Source of the DNA: Prevotellaceae bacterium UBA4336
GTDB taxonomy: Bacteria > Bacteroidota > Bacteroidia > Bacteroidales > Bacteroidaceae
DNA: 31,719 nt
NCBI GenBank assembly: GCA_002394305.1
Contig: DGTM01000063.1
Span: 30,167-61,885 of the forward strand
Direction: 5' to 3'
Under the pieces are notes generated by a model. It saw only the letters and a program-made list of their open reading frames with translations. It was not told the DNA's origin and searched no databases. Position 1 is the stretch's first letter; each line of letters opens with the position of its first letter. Both the position numbers and the translations under genes were made by a program. Positions 9,501-16,436 of this stretch are shown piece by piece.

Positions 9501-10870
9501 ACGACAACCAGACATGGACACTCATCGACGAGCACAACGACTTTGACGCTTACAAGATTCATAGCGTGAATAGGCAAGAGTTTGAATTCCCTGTTAACGG
9601 AACCGAGACCTTCAAGTTCTTCAAGTTCTCTGCAACAAGCACAGGCGATGGCTTCCAGCTCGGTGAGTTCTGGATTAACCCCCAGGCACACGATTTTGCT
9701 GAAAACGATGAATTACGTGTTGAAGCAACCTGCACAACAGAAGGCAAGGTGGTTTATGAATGCACCAACTGCCACGCTCTGTACGTTAAGCCCGTTTATC
9801 CTACAGGACACATCTATGAAAATGGTGTCTGCACTTGCGGTGCTAAGGCTTCTGAGGTTGTGCTCCTGCCTAACGGTCAGGACAATGCATACGCTATCAA
9901 GTTCCGCCATCAGGCAGGTGTCAGCGACAACGAGTTTGAAGACATCGAAGCTGGTTGGAACGAAGCAGACTTCGACGACTCTAACTGGGATGAATTGATG
10001 ATGCCTATCGGTGGCATGGGTTATGATGGCGGCGCTCGCAATGGTGCTAAGTTCAACACCATTTGGTTCAACGAATACAACACCTACTGGTTCCGTCGCA
10101 CCTTCTGGATTGATAATCCTTCTTCTATCACCAAACTGACAGTTAAGGCTCTCCACGATGATGACTATGCTATCTTTGTCAATGGCACAAAGGTATTCGC
10201 AAGAACTGGTTGGACCGACGGAACAAACTGGGAAGCGACAGAAGTAGATCCTTCCTTGCTCGTTGCCGGTCAGAATGTACTTGCTGTTTACGTTGAACAG
10301 AACTGGGGCGGTGCTTACTGCGACTTCAGCCTCGAAGCTAATGTCGGTGCTAAGGTTACTGTCAGCGATGCCGGCTATGCCACCTTCGTTGCTCCCTGCG
10401 ACGTTGACTTCAATGGCAGTGCAGCAATAGCTAATGCCGCCACATTCGACGGTACATACGTTCAGCTCGCTCCCGTCACCACCGTTCCTGCCGGCACAGC
10501 TGTTGTCGTAAAGGCTGAGGAAGGCACATACACCATGCCCGCAACTACCAATGCTGTTCTCGGTGCAACAAACAATCTCGTAGCTGCTACGGCTGACGTT
10601 GCCACCGACGGCTCACAGTACATCCTCGCTAAGGCAGAGGAAGGCGTAGGCTTCTACAAGGCTACCGGCACCATCGCTGCTGGCAAGGGCTACCTCGTAA
10701 TCGGTGCTCCCGTCAAGGGCTTCTACGGCTTCGACGCCGACGACGCTACTGGCATCAAGGGCATTGACTTCGCAGGCGAGAACGCTCCCGTCTACAACCT
10801 CGCTGGCCAGCGCCTCGGCAAGGCTCAGAAGGGTGTGAACATCATTGGCGGCAAGAAGGTACTCTTCTAA
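6518..10870 (+). CDS. Large secreted multidomain surface protein (LamG-like, Ig-like BIG2, F5/8C and galactose-binding-like domains)
   Basis: 1450 residues with a signal peptide (MKKHFLFLASLVLGLGQLFA). I read two LamG-like beta-sandwich regions (about 165-430 and 640-850), both ending in a similar 'D..P....G..G..D..T..F' strand pattern. A BIG2 Ig-like domain lies at about 835-910 (ESIATVAADGTVTGVKAG). Then come an F5/8 type C-like domain (about 912-1055, NPRSWKLEGSNDNQTW), a Cys-rich knot (ECTNCH...CTCGAK, about 1070-1112) and a second galactose-binding-like sandwich (about 1115-1275). The tail (NLAGQRLGKAQKGVNIIGG) looks like a secretion and anchoring signal. No catalytic domain is evident, so glycan binding or adhesion is my inference. 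No good promoter lies just upstream; read-through from the toxin-antitoxin unit is possible. GC is lower than in most neighbours. Confidence 0.85.
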   Translation: MKKHFLFLASLVLGLGQLFADNVTFDASTLWKALGGSGSQAQSVTTPYTWKTSPYYVTVTLDGSGTTQAVNTANIPFATGKSFTVSGTTGTTISKIKFTLQQPGQKNNVGANTGSYSNLAWTPEEGTAPSSVTFTATGSFQVKTISVEYTPGEEPDVPVVPTATMGDPIEAIAIDNISTYTGNEPYVYSKANMTYYALNNLGEYEVYGVFSEVNTLKIAGDAVSEIESLKSPNGAYINLNYIPKANSKAICTMIAETGGDWKAAYGCGYYSGGWKDRFCFFTTNATINLGGETGNRDAMAYGRKIVTVLDAVAGKMDIFEEDGTTLIGTITDSPKTADCKTPLYVFAQNKDVPGGGTQTDCYNPLVTIYGLQLYEGETLVMDLVPAVNGEGKGGLKDKLTDTFYGSANSADFELSADGQAMAGAAGISVYEGKRVKLTTDNHEYKYQGGQWLDCGEMALEEIKDTDPSYKDMRNWKTNDGHMSIFSGFTYDGTTNEINPYVGTGGHEPYMFQIPTIAGEDYNWSFIYSGSEYDSWHSTPFHAYVANDYNLSTTETGANYNNNVIGIAEAFPFGGVENKAYSIDFTAKQNNETLVVQFGDANDGKEFWFKFASLKVSKYVYPLPYEQIDFIAQDDNKYTPLAYIESTGASRENAFTTTYVAKANTEVDIKFNLYSNNGWAAVFSGRNGSDAGTGISLYKNGGADKFGYFVGGYRNDDFADFPGFNQDITVEASLSGLVVNGGEKVVTNQTSFSSSTRGISMFANPEWDNPIRGRIYYMTLKEDGTTIYDFQPVMRHDGVYGFYDRKTATFVQPARGTYAGYGFAKLDDQAYMTYAAETRIVIVGSTAQFLPDVQNLDDATFTWTSADESIATVAADGTVTGVKAGKVMITVTTDADQGWTASYELTVSEPNYIRKDVNGVGYAIVTGGNGWGDSPVANLVDNDATTKFGCSGAGDAWAIIIASEPVAVQQYSFVTGADTYNYPARNPRSWKLEGSNDNQTWTLIDEHNDFDAYKIHSVNRQEFEFPVNGTETFKFFKFSATSTGDGFQLGEFWINPQAHDFAENDELRVEATCTTEGKVVYECTNCHALYVKPVYPTGHIYENGVCTCGAKASEVVLLPNGQDNAYAIKFRHQAGVSDNEFEDIEAGWNEADFDDSNWDELMMPIGGMGYDGGARNGAKFNTIWFNEYNTYWFRRTFWIDNPSSITKLTVKALHDDDYAIFVNGTKVFARTGWTDGTNWEATEVDPSLLVAGQNVLAVYVEQNWGGAYCDFSLEANVGAKVTVSDAGYATFVAPCDVDFNGSAAIANAATFDGTYVQLAPVTTVPAGTAVVVKAEEGTYTMPATTNAVLGATNNLVAATADVATDGSQYILAKAEEGVGFYKATGTIAAGKGYLVIGAPVKGFYGFDADDATGIKGIDFAGENAPVYNLAGQRLGKAQKGVNIIGGKKVLF

Positions 10871-10907
10871 ACAATATTCAATATTCACTAATTCAAAATT
10901 GCAGACT

Positions 10908-11063
10908 ATGAAGAAAACATATTTGAATCCTGCCATGCAGGTAGAAGAGGCACAAGCCACGCAGATGCTGGCCGAGAGCCTGATTATCAGCGATACGACC
11001 GTCGACGGCGCCGACGCCCTCGTCAAGGAGAACAGCTGGGACATCTGGGACGACGAAGAATAA
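10908..11063 (+). CDS. Small acidic peptide, 51 residues, unknown function
   Basis: The ORF starts 37 bases after the surface protein stop and ends just before a terminator, so it is probably cotranscribed with it. The sequence has a basic start (MKKTYLNPAMQ), a middle with AQATQMLAESLIIS and a very acidic aromatic end (ENSWDIWDDEE). Small ORFs beginning MKKTYxNPxM are, as I recall, frequent in Prevotella genomes, but I know of no assigned function. No signal peptide, transmembrane helix or cysteine is present. The leader-like N-terminus and distinct C-terminus would fit a modified or exported peptide, but no modifying enzyme lies nearby. Coding is supported by the spacing and the matching terminator. 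Confidence 0.7.
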   Translation: MKKTYLNPAMQVEEAQATQMLAESLIISDTTVDGADALVKENSWDIWDDEE

Positions 11064-11074
11064 CATCGCCTCAG

Positions 11075-11094
11075 TCCCTCTCCCACGAGAGGGA
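11075..11094. repeat. Short GC-rich palindrome (TCCCTCT...AGAGGGA)
   Basis: Arms TCCCTCT and AGAGGGA with a six-base loop sit 12 bases after the small peptide stop. The motif matches the inner hairpin of the GC-rich elements found inside genes elsewhere in the window, so this may be a minimal or decayed intergenic copy. Confidence 0.6.
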
Positions 11095-11109
11095 AGCCCA
11101 CTAAGAGAA

Positions 11110-11144
11110 ATCCCCGACACGCAACCGCGTGCCGGGGATTTTAA
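11110..11144 (+). terminator. Rho-independent terminator after the surface-protein unit
   Basis: CCCCGACACGC (11112-11122) pairs with GCGTGCCGGGG (11127-11137) with one mismatch and an AACC loop, followed by TTTTAATT. Flanking AT/AT pairs extend the stem. The upstream AAA gives a weak U-tract on the other strand, so it may also stop minus-strand transcripts coming from the phosphoesterase gene. Confidence 0.85.
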
Positions 11145-11150
11145 TTATAA

Positions 11151-11240
11151 GACCTATAAGACTCATAAGACCTATAGGACCTATAAGACCTATAGGACCT
11201 ATAGGACCTATAGGACCTATAAGACTCATAAGACCTATAA
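11151..11240. repeat. 9-bp tandem array, copy 2 (GACCTATAA family)
   Basis: Exactly ten units (GACCTATAA, GACTCATAA, GACCTATAG) fill 90 bp. A degenerate eleventh unit (GTCCTATCG, 11241-11249) contains the TAG stop of the minus-strand phosphoesterase. In that gene's frame every unit gives TAG or TGA. Relative to that gene the array is inverted compared with copies 1 and 3. Confidence 0.95.
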
Positions 11241-11243
11241 GTC

Positions 11244-12602
11244 CTATCGCCGCTTGTCGATGGTCAGTGTCTCTTGAACAGCGCCTGTATATACATTATG
11301 TATGCTGACGACGAGCTTGCCGTCCTTCACCTCGCCTTCTATCACCGTCGGGAACCTTTCCTTCTTCTCGCCCGACATGTCCGGGCCGCCGCCCACAATC
11401 TGCGTCCAACGGTGTGCCTCGCCGGGTTTGTCAAGGCGGTAGCAATGCTGGTGGGCCGTGAGGAGAAGCTGGCAACCGGCCTTGTCGAGCAGCGGTCCCC
11501 AAAGCTTGCTGCAGGTGCGCTGCCATGCGGCAAAGTTGCTCGAGTAGTCGGGATGCGTGTCGGCTGGATAGAGGTCGCCGGGGTTTGCCTTCGGGCGCGG
11601 GTCGAAGAGAGGGATGTGGCACACGGCCACGAGGAACGGAGCTTTCTTTATCTCGGGTTGCCGAAGCACATCACGCAGCCATGCCTGCTGCGCCACGCGG
11701 TAGGGCTCGCTGACGAACAGGTTGCAGAACTTCGGATTGGTGTCCAGCTTGTCCTCGCCCGTATCGAGGCCGACGAGGGCAACGTCGCCCATCCGGACGG
11801 CAAAGTTCCGGCCCAGGTCCCAGTCGCGAGGCTGACGCTCCTCGGGCTGGCGGTACATCCAGATGCGTTCCAGGTGACGGTTCGCCAAGCCGCGGTTGTC
11901 GTGGTTGCCCGGGCAGAAGAGGTAGGGGATTCGCGCTGCAAAGTCCCTGCGGTCTATCTCCGGCTTGAGGAAGATACGCTTCTGTGCCGCAATCGTCTCC
12001 TCGGTGTTGCAGGCATCGCCGTTCCATATCACGCAAGAGGGCTGCAGCTCCAGCACCTTGTTTATCGTCGGATTGATGACCTCCCAACTGGCATGCGTGT
12101 CGTTGATGACGCAGAAGTGCGCCTTTGCCTCCTTGCCGGCAGTGCGGAAGGAATAGACCTGCGCCTTTTCCTCGTTGCCCGTTATGCGGATGTGATAGCC
12201 GTCCTTGTACTCGATGCGGTCGGCTCCTATCTTATAATAATATAATGTGGCAGGCTTGAGCCCGGTGAGCCGCACCTGCACGACCTCGTTGTCCATTGCC
12301 GTCATCCGGTAGCCGCCGCTCCACACCTTCTTGCCGTCGATCAGGTCGGGCTTCTCGCCGCAGATGACATAGCCGTTTGCCCAGTCGGTCACGCTGAAGG
12401 CAATGCCCATGCTCGTATCGGCATAGTTCTGCAGGACAGGCTCACTGTCGATGAGCGATGCCTCCCCCGAGGAGGGATGACTGTCGGCCGGGAGGCTCCC
12501 CTCTTGGAGGGACGTTTGAAGGGGCGTTGCCAACATTTCGGCTGGAATGCCGCCCGATGCTGCCACTATCGCAGCGTTTCGTAGAAATTCACGTCTTTTC
12601 AT
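11244..12602 (-). CDS. Tat-exported calcineurin-like metallophosphoesterase with Fn3-like N-terminal domain
   Basis: 452 residues from ATG 12602. The start MKRREFLRNAAIVAASGG is a twin-arginine-type signal; the open frame extends upstream, but the -7 element at 12627-12634 rules that out. A beta-sandwich like that of purple acid phosphatases covers about residues 45-155 (LTGLKPATLYYYKIGADR). Metal-binding motifs follow in order: VINDTHA, NGDACN, GNHDNRG, VCHIP and TAHQHCYR. It probably hydrolyses phosphoesters in the periplasm; the substrate is unknown. A low-complexity stretch just after the signal peptide (LQEGSLPADSHPSSGEAS) comes from a GC-rich element. The gene is divergent from the hexuronate operon, and its stop lies in the 9-bp array. 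Confidence 0.88.
   Translation of the reverse strand: MKRREFLRNAAIVAASGGIPAEMLATPLQTSLQEGSLPADSHPSSGEASLIDSEPVLQNYADTSMGIAFSVTDWANGYVICGEKPDLIDGKKVWSGGYRMTAMDNEVVQVRLTGLKPATLYYYKIGADRIEYKDGYHIRITGNEEKAQVYSFRTAGKEAKAHFCVINDTHASWEVINPTINKVLELQPSCVIWNGDACNTEETIAAQKRIFLKPEIDRRDFAARIPYLFCPGNHDNRGLANRHLERIWMYRQPEERQPRDWDLGRNFAVRMGDVALVGLDTGEDKLDTNPKFCNLFVSEPYRVAQQAWLRDVLRQPEIKKAPFLVAVCHIPLFDPRPKANPGDLYPADTHPDYSSNFAAWQRTCSKLWGPLLDKAGCQLLLTAHQHCYRLDKPGEAHRWTQIVGGGPDMSGEKKERFPTVIEGEVKDGKLVVSIHNVYTGAVQETLTIDKRR
12461..12526. repeat. GC-rich palindromic element inside the phosphoesterase coding frame
   Basis: Two small hairpins (CCTCCCCCGAGGAGGG, then GGGAGGCTCCCC with CTTGGAGGG) encode Pro/Ser/Gly-rich sequence between the Tat signal and the first domain. 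This is a position where an insertion would be tolerated. Boundaries are approximate. Confidence 0.6.
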
Positions 12603-12626
12603 GGTCTTTGTTTTAGTTAGCTCCTG

Positions 12627-12634
12627 CAAAGTTA
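12627..12634 (-). promoter_or_regulatory. -7 element of the phosphoesterase promoter
   Basis: On the minus strand the sequence reads TAACTTTG, followed by C, as in other promoters here. It lies 25 bases before the ATG at 12602. I see no convincing -33 TTTG. Confidence 0.6.
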
Positions 12635-12660
12635 CTGCTTTTTGCTCACTTATTCCCTTT

Positions 12661-12783
12661 TTGCACCCTTTTATTGCACCGAACAGTCGCTTTTGCACCA
12701 GTCTGAAGCAAAAATAATACTACGCAACGCATCTTTTGTGCAAAGATTTTGCATGTTCAGATAATTCTTGTTAACTTTGCACC
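12661..12783. promoter_or_regulatory. Cluster of four TTGCACC motifs between divergent genes
   Basis: TTGCACC occurs on the plus strand at 12661, 12674, 12693 and 12777 within the 196-bp divergent spacer. The last copy overlaps the -7 element of the hexuronate promoter. Such clustering could be an operator, but TTTGC is also intrinsic to the promoter consensus, so the case is moderate. Confidence 0.35.
12748..12779 (+). promoter_or_regulatory. Promoter of the hexuronate operon
   Basis: TTTG (12748-12751), a 20-bp spacer and TAACTTTG (12772-12779) match the Bacteroidetes consensus exactly. Transcription should begin near 12786, leaving a very short leader before the ATG at 12799. Confidence 0.8.
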
Positions 12784-12798
12784 AAATAACCTTGAATA

Positions 12799-14310
12799 AT
12801 GAACCAAGAAATGAAGAAGACAAATTACCGATGGGTGATATGTGGCATGCTCTTTCTTGCCACGACCATCAACTACATGGACCGGCAGGTGCTCTCCCTG
12901 ACCTGGAAGGACTTCATTGCACCGGAGTTTCACTGGACGGATGCCGACTACGGTCGCATAGCCGCCATCTTTTCCATCATTTATGCCATTGGCAACCTCT
13001 TCAGCGGTCGATTCATCGACTGGATAGGCACGAAGAGAGGTTATCTGTGGGCCATCGGCATCTGGTCGCTGGGTGCCTGCATGCACGCCTTCTGCGGAGT
13101 GGCAACGTCAGCCTGGCTCGGACTGGAGGGCAAGGAAGACCTCATCAATGCCGTTGGCACGAGCACGGCAGTCATCGCTTCGGTCAGTGCCTGGTTCTTC
13201 ATCGTCTGCCGCATTGTGCTTGGCCTGGGTGAGAGTGGCAACTTCCCTTGCGCCATCAAGGTGACGGCAGAGTACTTCCCCAAGAAAGACCGCGCCTTCC
13301 CCACAAGCATCTTCAACAGCGGCAGCACCATCGGAGCCCTCATCGCACCCATCTGCATACCACTCATCGCAAAGTTCTACGGCTGGGAGATGGCCTTCAT
13401 CATCATTGGTGCGCTGGGCTTCGTCTGGCTCGGACTATGGGTGTTCATCTATAAGAAACCCGAGGAGAACAAGCACGTGAACGCAGCAGAGCTGGCCTAC
13501 ATACAGCAGGACAGCCCCCGGACCATCCCCTCCGGACCCTCCCCCAACCCCTCCCTTGCTGGGAGGGGAACAGATACAACAGAAAGACTGACCTCTCCCC
13601 TCTCTACAAAGGAGGGGGCGGAGGAAGGTCCGGCAGCTTCTATACCTTTCCTCAAGTTCTTCACGTTCCCGCAGACGTGGGGCATCTTCTTTGCGAAGCT
13701 CATAACCGACGGCGTATGGTGGTTCTTCCTGTTCTGGACGCCTGCCTACATCAGCGATGTCTACGGGCTGAAGACCGACAATCCGACAGCCATGCTGCTC
13801 ATCTTTGTGCTCTATGCCATCACGATGCTCTCCATCTACGGCGGCAAGCTGCCCTCCATCATCGTCAACAGGACAGGTCAGCATCCCTATGATGCACGAC
13901 TCAAGGCCATGTTCATCTTCACGCTGTTCCCCCTGCTGACACTCTTTGCCCAGCCCCTGGGCGCATACAGCTACTGGTTCCCCATCGTTCTGATCGGCCT
14001 TGCCGGTGCAGCACATCAAAGCTGGTCGGCCAACCTCTTCTCCGTCGGCAGCGATCTCTTCCCAAAGAAAGCCGTCGGCACGATGACCGGCATCAACGGC
14101 ATGGCAGGCGGCATCAGCTCGTTCCTCATCAACTGGATCAGCGGCTACCTCTTCGACTATGCCGACCAGACACAGATGCACTTCCTCGGCTTCACAGGCA
14201 AACCGGCTGGCTACTTCATCATCTTCTGCTACTGCGCCGTGGCCTATCTGCTCGGATGGCTGGTGCTCAAGGCATTTGTGCCCAAGTACGAGGCCGTTTC
14301 AAGCAAATAA
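12799..14310 (+). CDS. exuT: Hexuronate transporter, MFS anion:cation symporter family
   Basis: 503 residues, first gene of the uronate operon. The N-terminal helix contains TTINYMDRQVLSL, typical of ExuT-like transporters, and about twelve hydrophobic segments are visible. The cytoplasmic loop signature FSGRFIDWIGTKRGY follows helix 2. Role: proton-linked uptake of glucuronate or galacturonate across the inner membrane, inferred from the family and from the uxu/uxa neighbours. The central loop between helices 6 and 7 (about residues 238-277) is enlarged by a GC-rich inverted repeat element read in frame (PSPNPSLAGRG, then LSTKEGAEEGP). This explains why the protein is longer than the usual 430-470 residues. 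The symbol is by family and context; exact substrate is not shown. Confidence 0.88.
   Translation: MNQEMKKTNYRWVICGMLFLATTINYMDRQVLSLTWKDFIAPEFHWTDADYGRIAAIFSIIYAIGNLFSGRFIDWIGTKRGYLWAIGIWSLGACMHAFCGVATSAWLGLEGKEDLINAVGTSTAVIASVSAWFFIVCRIVLGLGESGNFPCAIKVTAEYFPKKDRAFPTSIFNSGSTIGALIAPICIPLIAKFYGWEMAFIIIGALGFVWLGLWVFIYKKPEENKHVNAAELAYIQQDSPRTIPSGPSPNPSLAGRGTDTTERLTSPLSTKEGAEEGPAASIPFLKFFTFPQTWGIFFAKLITDGVWWFFLFWTPAYISDVYGLKTDNPTAMLLIFVLYAITMLSIYGGKLPSIIVNRTGQHPYDARLKAMFIFTLFPLLTLFAQPLGAYSYWFPIVLIGLAGAAHQSWSANLFSVGSDLFPKKAVGTMTGINGMAGGISSFLINWISGYLFDYADQTQMHFLGFTGKPAGYFIIFCYCAVAYLLGWLVLKAFVPKYEAVSSK
13532..13633. repeat. Nested inverted repeat element in frame inside exuT
   Basis: The outer ends CCGGACC and GGTCCGG (13532 and 13633) enclose two inner hairpins (CCCCTCCC...GGGAGGGG and CCTCTCCCCTCTC...GGAGG). 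The 102-bp span equals 34 codons. The same nested layout occurs in uxaC (17127) and tldD (19791). It encodes a Pro/Ser/Gly-rich stretch in the cytoplasmic loop of the transporter. Confidence 0.8.
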
Positions 14311-14312
14311 CT

Positions 14313-14354
14313 TCGTAACATCGAAATAACGTAATAACGTAATATCGTTATAAC
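14313..14354. repeat. Low-complexity spacer repeat (TAACGTAA type)
   Basis: The 60-bp spacer between exuT and the reductase gene is built of imperfect copies of AATAACGTA, CGTAACATCG and ATATCGTTATAAC. No promoter is seen, so the genes are probably cotranscribed. Confidence 0.6.
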
Positions 14355-14370
14355 AAAAAATAGAATCACA

Positions 14371-15180
14371 ATGAAGAACTTATTTGACATCAAAGGGAAG
14401 GTTGTCGTGCTCACCGGTGGGTGCGGCATCCTGGGCAGGAATATTGCCCATTATCTGGTTGAGCAGGGGGCGAAGGTTGTCGTGCTCGACCGTGTGGAGG
14501 ACCAAGGCAGGGAGCTCGAAGCCGAGCTGAACCGGAAGGGCGAGGCACTCTTCCTCGTCACGGATGTACTGAAGAAGGAGGTCCTGGAGCAGAACCGCGA
14601 CGCCATCGTGGCACGCTTCGGCACCATCGACGTCCTGCTCAACGCAGCCGGAGGCAACATGGCCGGAGCCACCATCGCTCCCGACAAGACCTTCCTCGAC
14701 CTTGACCTCGACGCTTTCCGCAAGGTCGTTGAGCTGAACCTCTTCGGCACCGTGCTGCCGACACAAGTGTTCGTGCCCGTCATGGCAAAGAACGAGAAGG
14801 GTGCCATCGTGAACTTCTGCTCCGAGAGCGCCTTGCGTCCGCTCACCCGCGTTGTGGGCTATGGCGCTGCCAAGGCTGCCATCGGCAACTACACGAAGTA
14901 CATGGCTACGGAGCTTGCCACGAAGTTCAGCCCGGGCCTCCGCGTGAATGCCATCGTGCCGGGCTTCCTCCTGACGAACCAGAACCGTACCCTTCTGACC
15001 AACGAGGACGGTTCGCTGACCGACAGAGCGAAAACCATCATCGCCCACACGCCGGCCGGTCGCTTCGCAGAGCCCGAGGAACTCTTCGGCACCATACATT
15101 ATTTAATCAGCGACGCCAGCAGCTTCGTCACCGGAGTCCTTTCCGTCGTCGACGGCGGCTTTGATGCTTTCTCCATATAA
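14371..15180 (+). CDS. SDR-family oxidoreductase, probable D-mannonate oxidoreductase (fructuronate reductase)
   Basis: 269 residues. The nucleotide-binding motif is TGGCGILG (residues about 16-23), then NAAGG. The catalytic set is Ser in NFCSESA and YGAAK (YxxxK). Bacteroidetes often carry this short-chain dehydrogenase beside uxuA in place of the long-chain UxuB. The expected reaction is NAD(P)H-linked reduction of fructuronate to mannonate. This is inferred from its place between exuT, uxuA and uxaC; a related sugar-acid dehydrogenase is possible. The TAA stop lies directly before the 9-bp array at 15181, whose units repeat the stop in frame. No inserted element is seen. Confidence 0.85.
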   Translation: MKNLFDIKGKVVVLTGGCGILGRNIAHYLVEQGAKVVVLDRVEDQGRELEAELNRKGEALFLVTDVLKKEVLEQNRDAIVARFGTIDVLLNAAGGNMAGATIAPDKTFLDLDLDAFRKVVELNLFGTVLPTQVFVPVMAKNEKGAIVNFCSESALRPLTRVVGYGAAKAAIGNYTKYMATELATKFSPGLRVNAIVPGFLLTNQNRTLLTNEDGSLTDRAKTIIAHTPAGRFAEPEELFGTIHYLISDASSFVTGVLSVVDGGFDAFSI

Positions 15181-15252
15181 GACCTATAAGACTCATAAGA
15201 CCTATAAGACCTATAAGACTCATAAGACCTATAAGACTCATAAGACCTATGA
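15181..15252. repeat. 9-bp tandem array, copy 3, bridging SDR stop and uxuA start
   Basis: Eight units (GACCTATAA and GACTCATAA; the last is GACCTATGA) span the whole spacer. Each gives TAA or TGA in the reductase frame. The variant last unit supplies the ATG (15249-15251) of uxuA. The array therefore forms the complete intercistronic region. Confidence 0.95.
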
Positions 15253-16436
15253 ACTATCTTTGCGAACAAAGTTTCCGCTGGTACGGCCCCGCCGACCCAG
15301 TGAGCCTGCAGGACATCCGCCAGGCCGGTGCCACAGGCATCGTCACCGCGTTGCATCACATCCCCAATGGCGAGGTGTGGACGAAAGAGGAAATCCTCCG
15401 GCGCAAGCAAGTCATCGAAGACGCCGGAATGCGCTGGGCTGCCGTGGAGAGCGTGCCTGTCCACGAACACATCAAGACGCAGACGGGCAACTTCCAGCAC
15501 TACATCGATGCCTACAAGCAGAGCCTGCTCAACCTGGGCGAGTGCGGCATAGATGTCGTGACCTATAACTTCATGCCCGTCCTCGACTGGACGCGGACCG
15601 ACCTTGCCTACGAGATGCCCGACGGAAGCCGTGCCCTCCGCTTCGAGAGGGCTGCCTTCGTGGCCTTCGACCTCTTCATCCTGAAACGCCCCGGCGCAGA
15701 GAAAGACTACACGGAGGCTGAAAAGGCAAAAGCCAAGGCTCGCTACGAGCAGATGGACGAGGCGGAGAAGCAACTCATCACACGCAACATGATAGCCGGA
15801 CTGCCCGGCTCGGAGGAGAGCTTCACGCTGGAGCAGTTCCAGCAGGAACTCGACCGCTACAAGGACATCACGCCGGAACGCCTCCGCGCGAACCTCATCT
15901 ATTTCCTGCGCGAGGTGTGCCCCGCTGCCGAACGGGCTGGGGTGCGCCTGGTGATTCACCCCGACGACCCGCCCATGTCGATACTCGGTCTGCCCCGCAT
16001 CCTCAGTACTGCCGAGGACTTCCAGGCACTCGTCGATGCCGTGCCAAGCCCTGCCAACGGCCTCTGCCTGTGCACGGGTTCGTTCGGCGTAAGGGCCGAC
16101 AACGACCTGCCTGCCATGATGCGCCGCTTCTGGGACCGCATCGACTTCGTTCATCTCCGCAGCACTCAGCGCGACAGCGAAGGCAACTTCCACGAGGCAA
16201 ACCATCTGGAGGGCGATGTGCCGATGTACGAAGTGATGAAGGCCTTCCTGGAGATTCAGCAAAAGCGGCACAAGAGCATCGTGATGCGCCCCGACCACGG
16301 CCACCAGATGTGCGACGACCTAAAGAAGAAGACCAACCCCGGGTACAGCTGCATCGGCCGTCTCCGCGGCTTGGCCGAACTGCGAGGGCTGGAGATGGGA
16401 ATCGCTATGAGCATGATGCCCCTCTCCAACCCCTAA
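15249..16436 (+). CDS. uxuA: Mannonate dehydratase
   Basis: UxuA dehydrates D-mannonate to 2-keto-3-deoxy-D-gluconate in the cytoplasm, using Fe2+ or Mn2+. The 395-residue length is normal. Recognisable segments are FRWYGPADPVSL near the N-terminus, AVESVPVHEHIKT, IHPDDPP, CTGSFGVRADND, HLRSTQRD and MRPDHGHQM. These include the metal-binding His, Cys and Asp residues. The ATG is the last unit of the 9-bp array. The last residues (MMPLSNP) and the TAA stop run into a GC-rich repeat (CCCCTCTCCAACCCC), so the native C-terminus may have been replaced by repeat sequence. It is the third gene of the hexuronate operon. Confidence 0.95.
   Translation: MNYLCEQSFRWYGPADPVSLQDIRQAGATGIVTALHHIPNGEVWTKEEILRRKQVIEDAGMRWAAVESVPVHEHIKTQTGNFQHYIDAYKQSLLNLGECGIDVVTYNFMPVLDWTRTDLAYEMPDGSRALRFERAAFVAFDLFILKRPGAEKDYTEAEKAKAKARYEQMDEAEKQLITRNMIAGLPGSEESFTLEQFQQELDRYKDITPERLRANLIYFLREVCPAAERAGVRLVIHPDDPPMSILGLPRILSTAEDFQALVDAVPSPANGLCLCTGSFGVRADNDLPAMMRRFWDRIDFVHLRSTQRDSEGNFHEANHLEGDVPMYEVMKAFLEIQQKRHKSIVMRPDHGHQMCDDLKKKTNPGYSCIGRLRGLAELRGLEMGIAMSMMPLSNP

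Noticed and set aside
11151..11240. CRISPR array
   Set aside because: Units of 9 bp follow one another without spacers and no cas gene is present.
15161..15568. Open frame with repeating KTYKTH
   Set aside because: It is the 9-bp array read in its stop-free frame, continuing as a shadow of uxuA.
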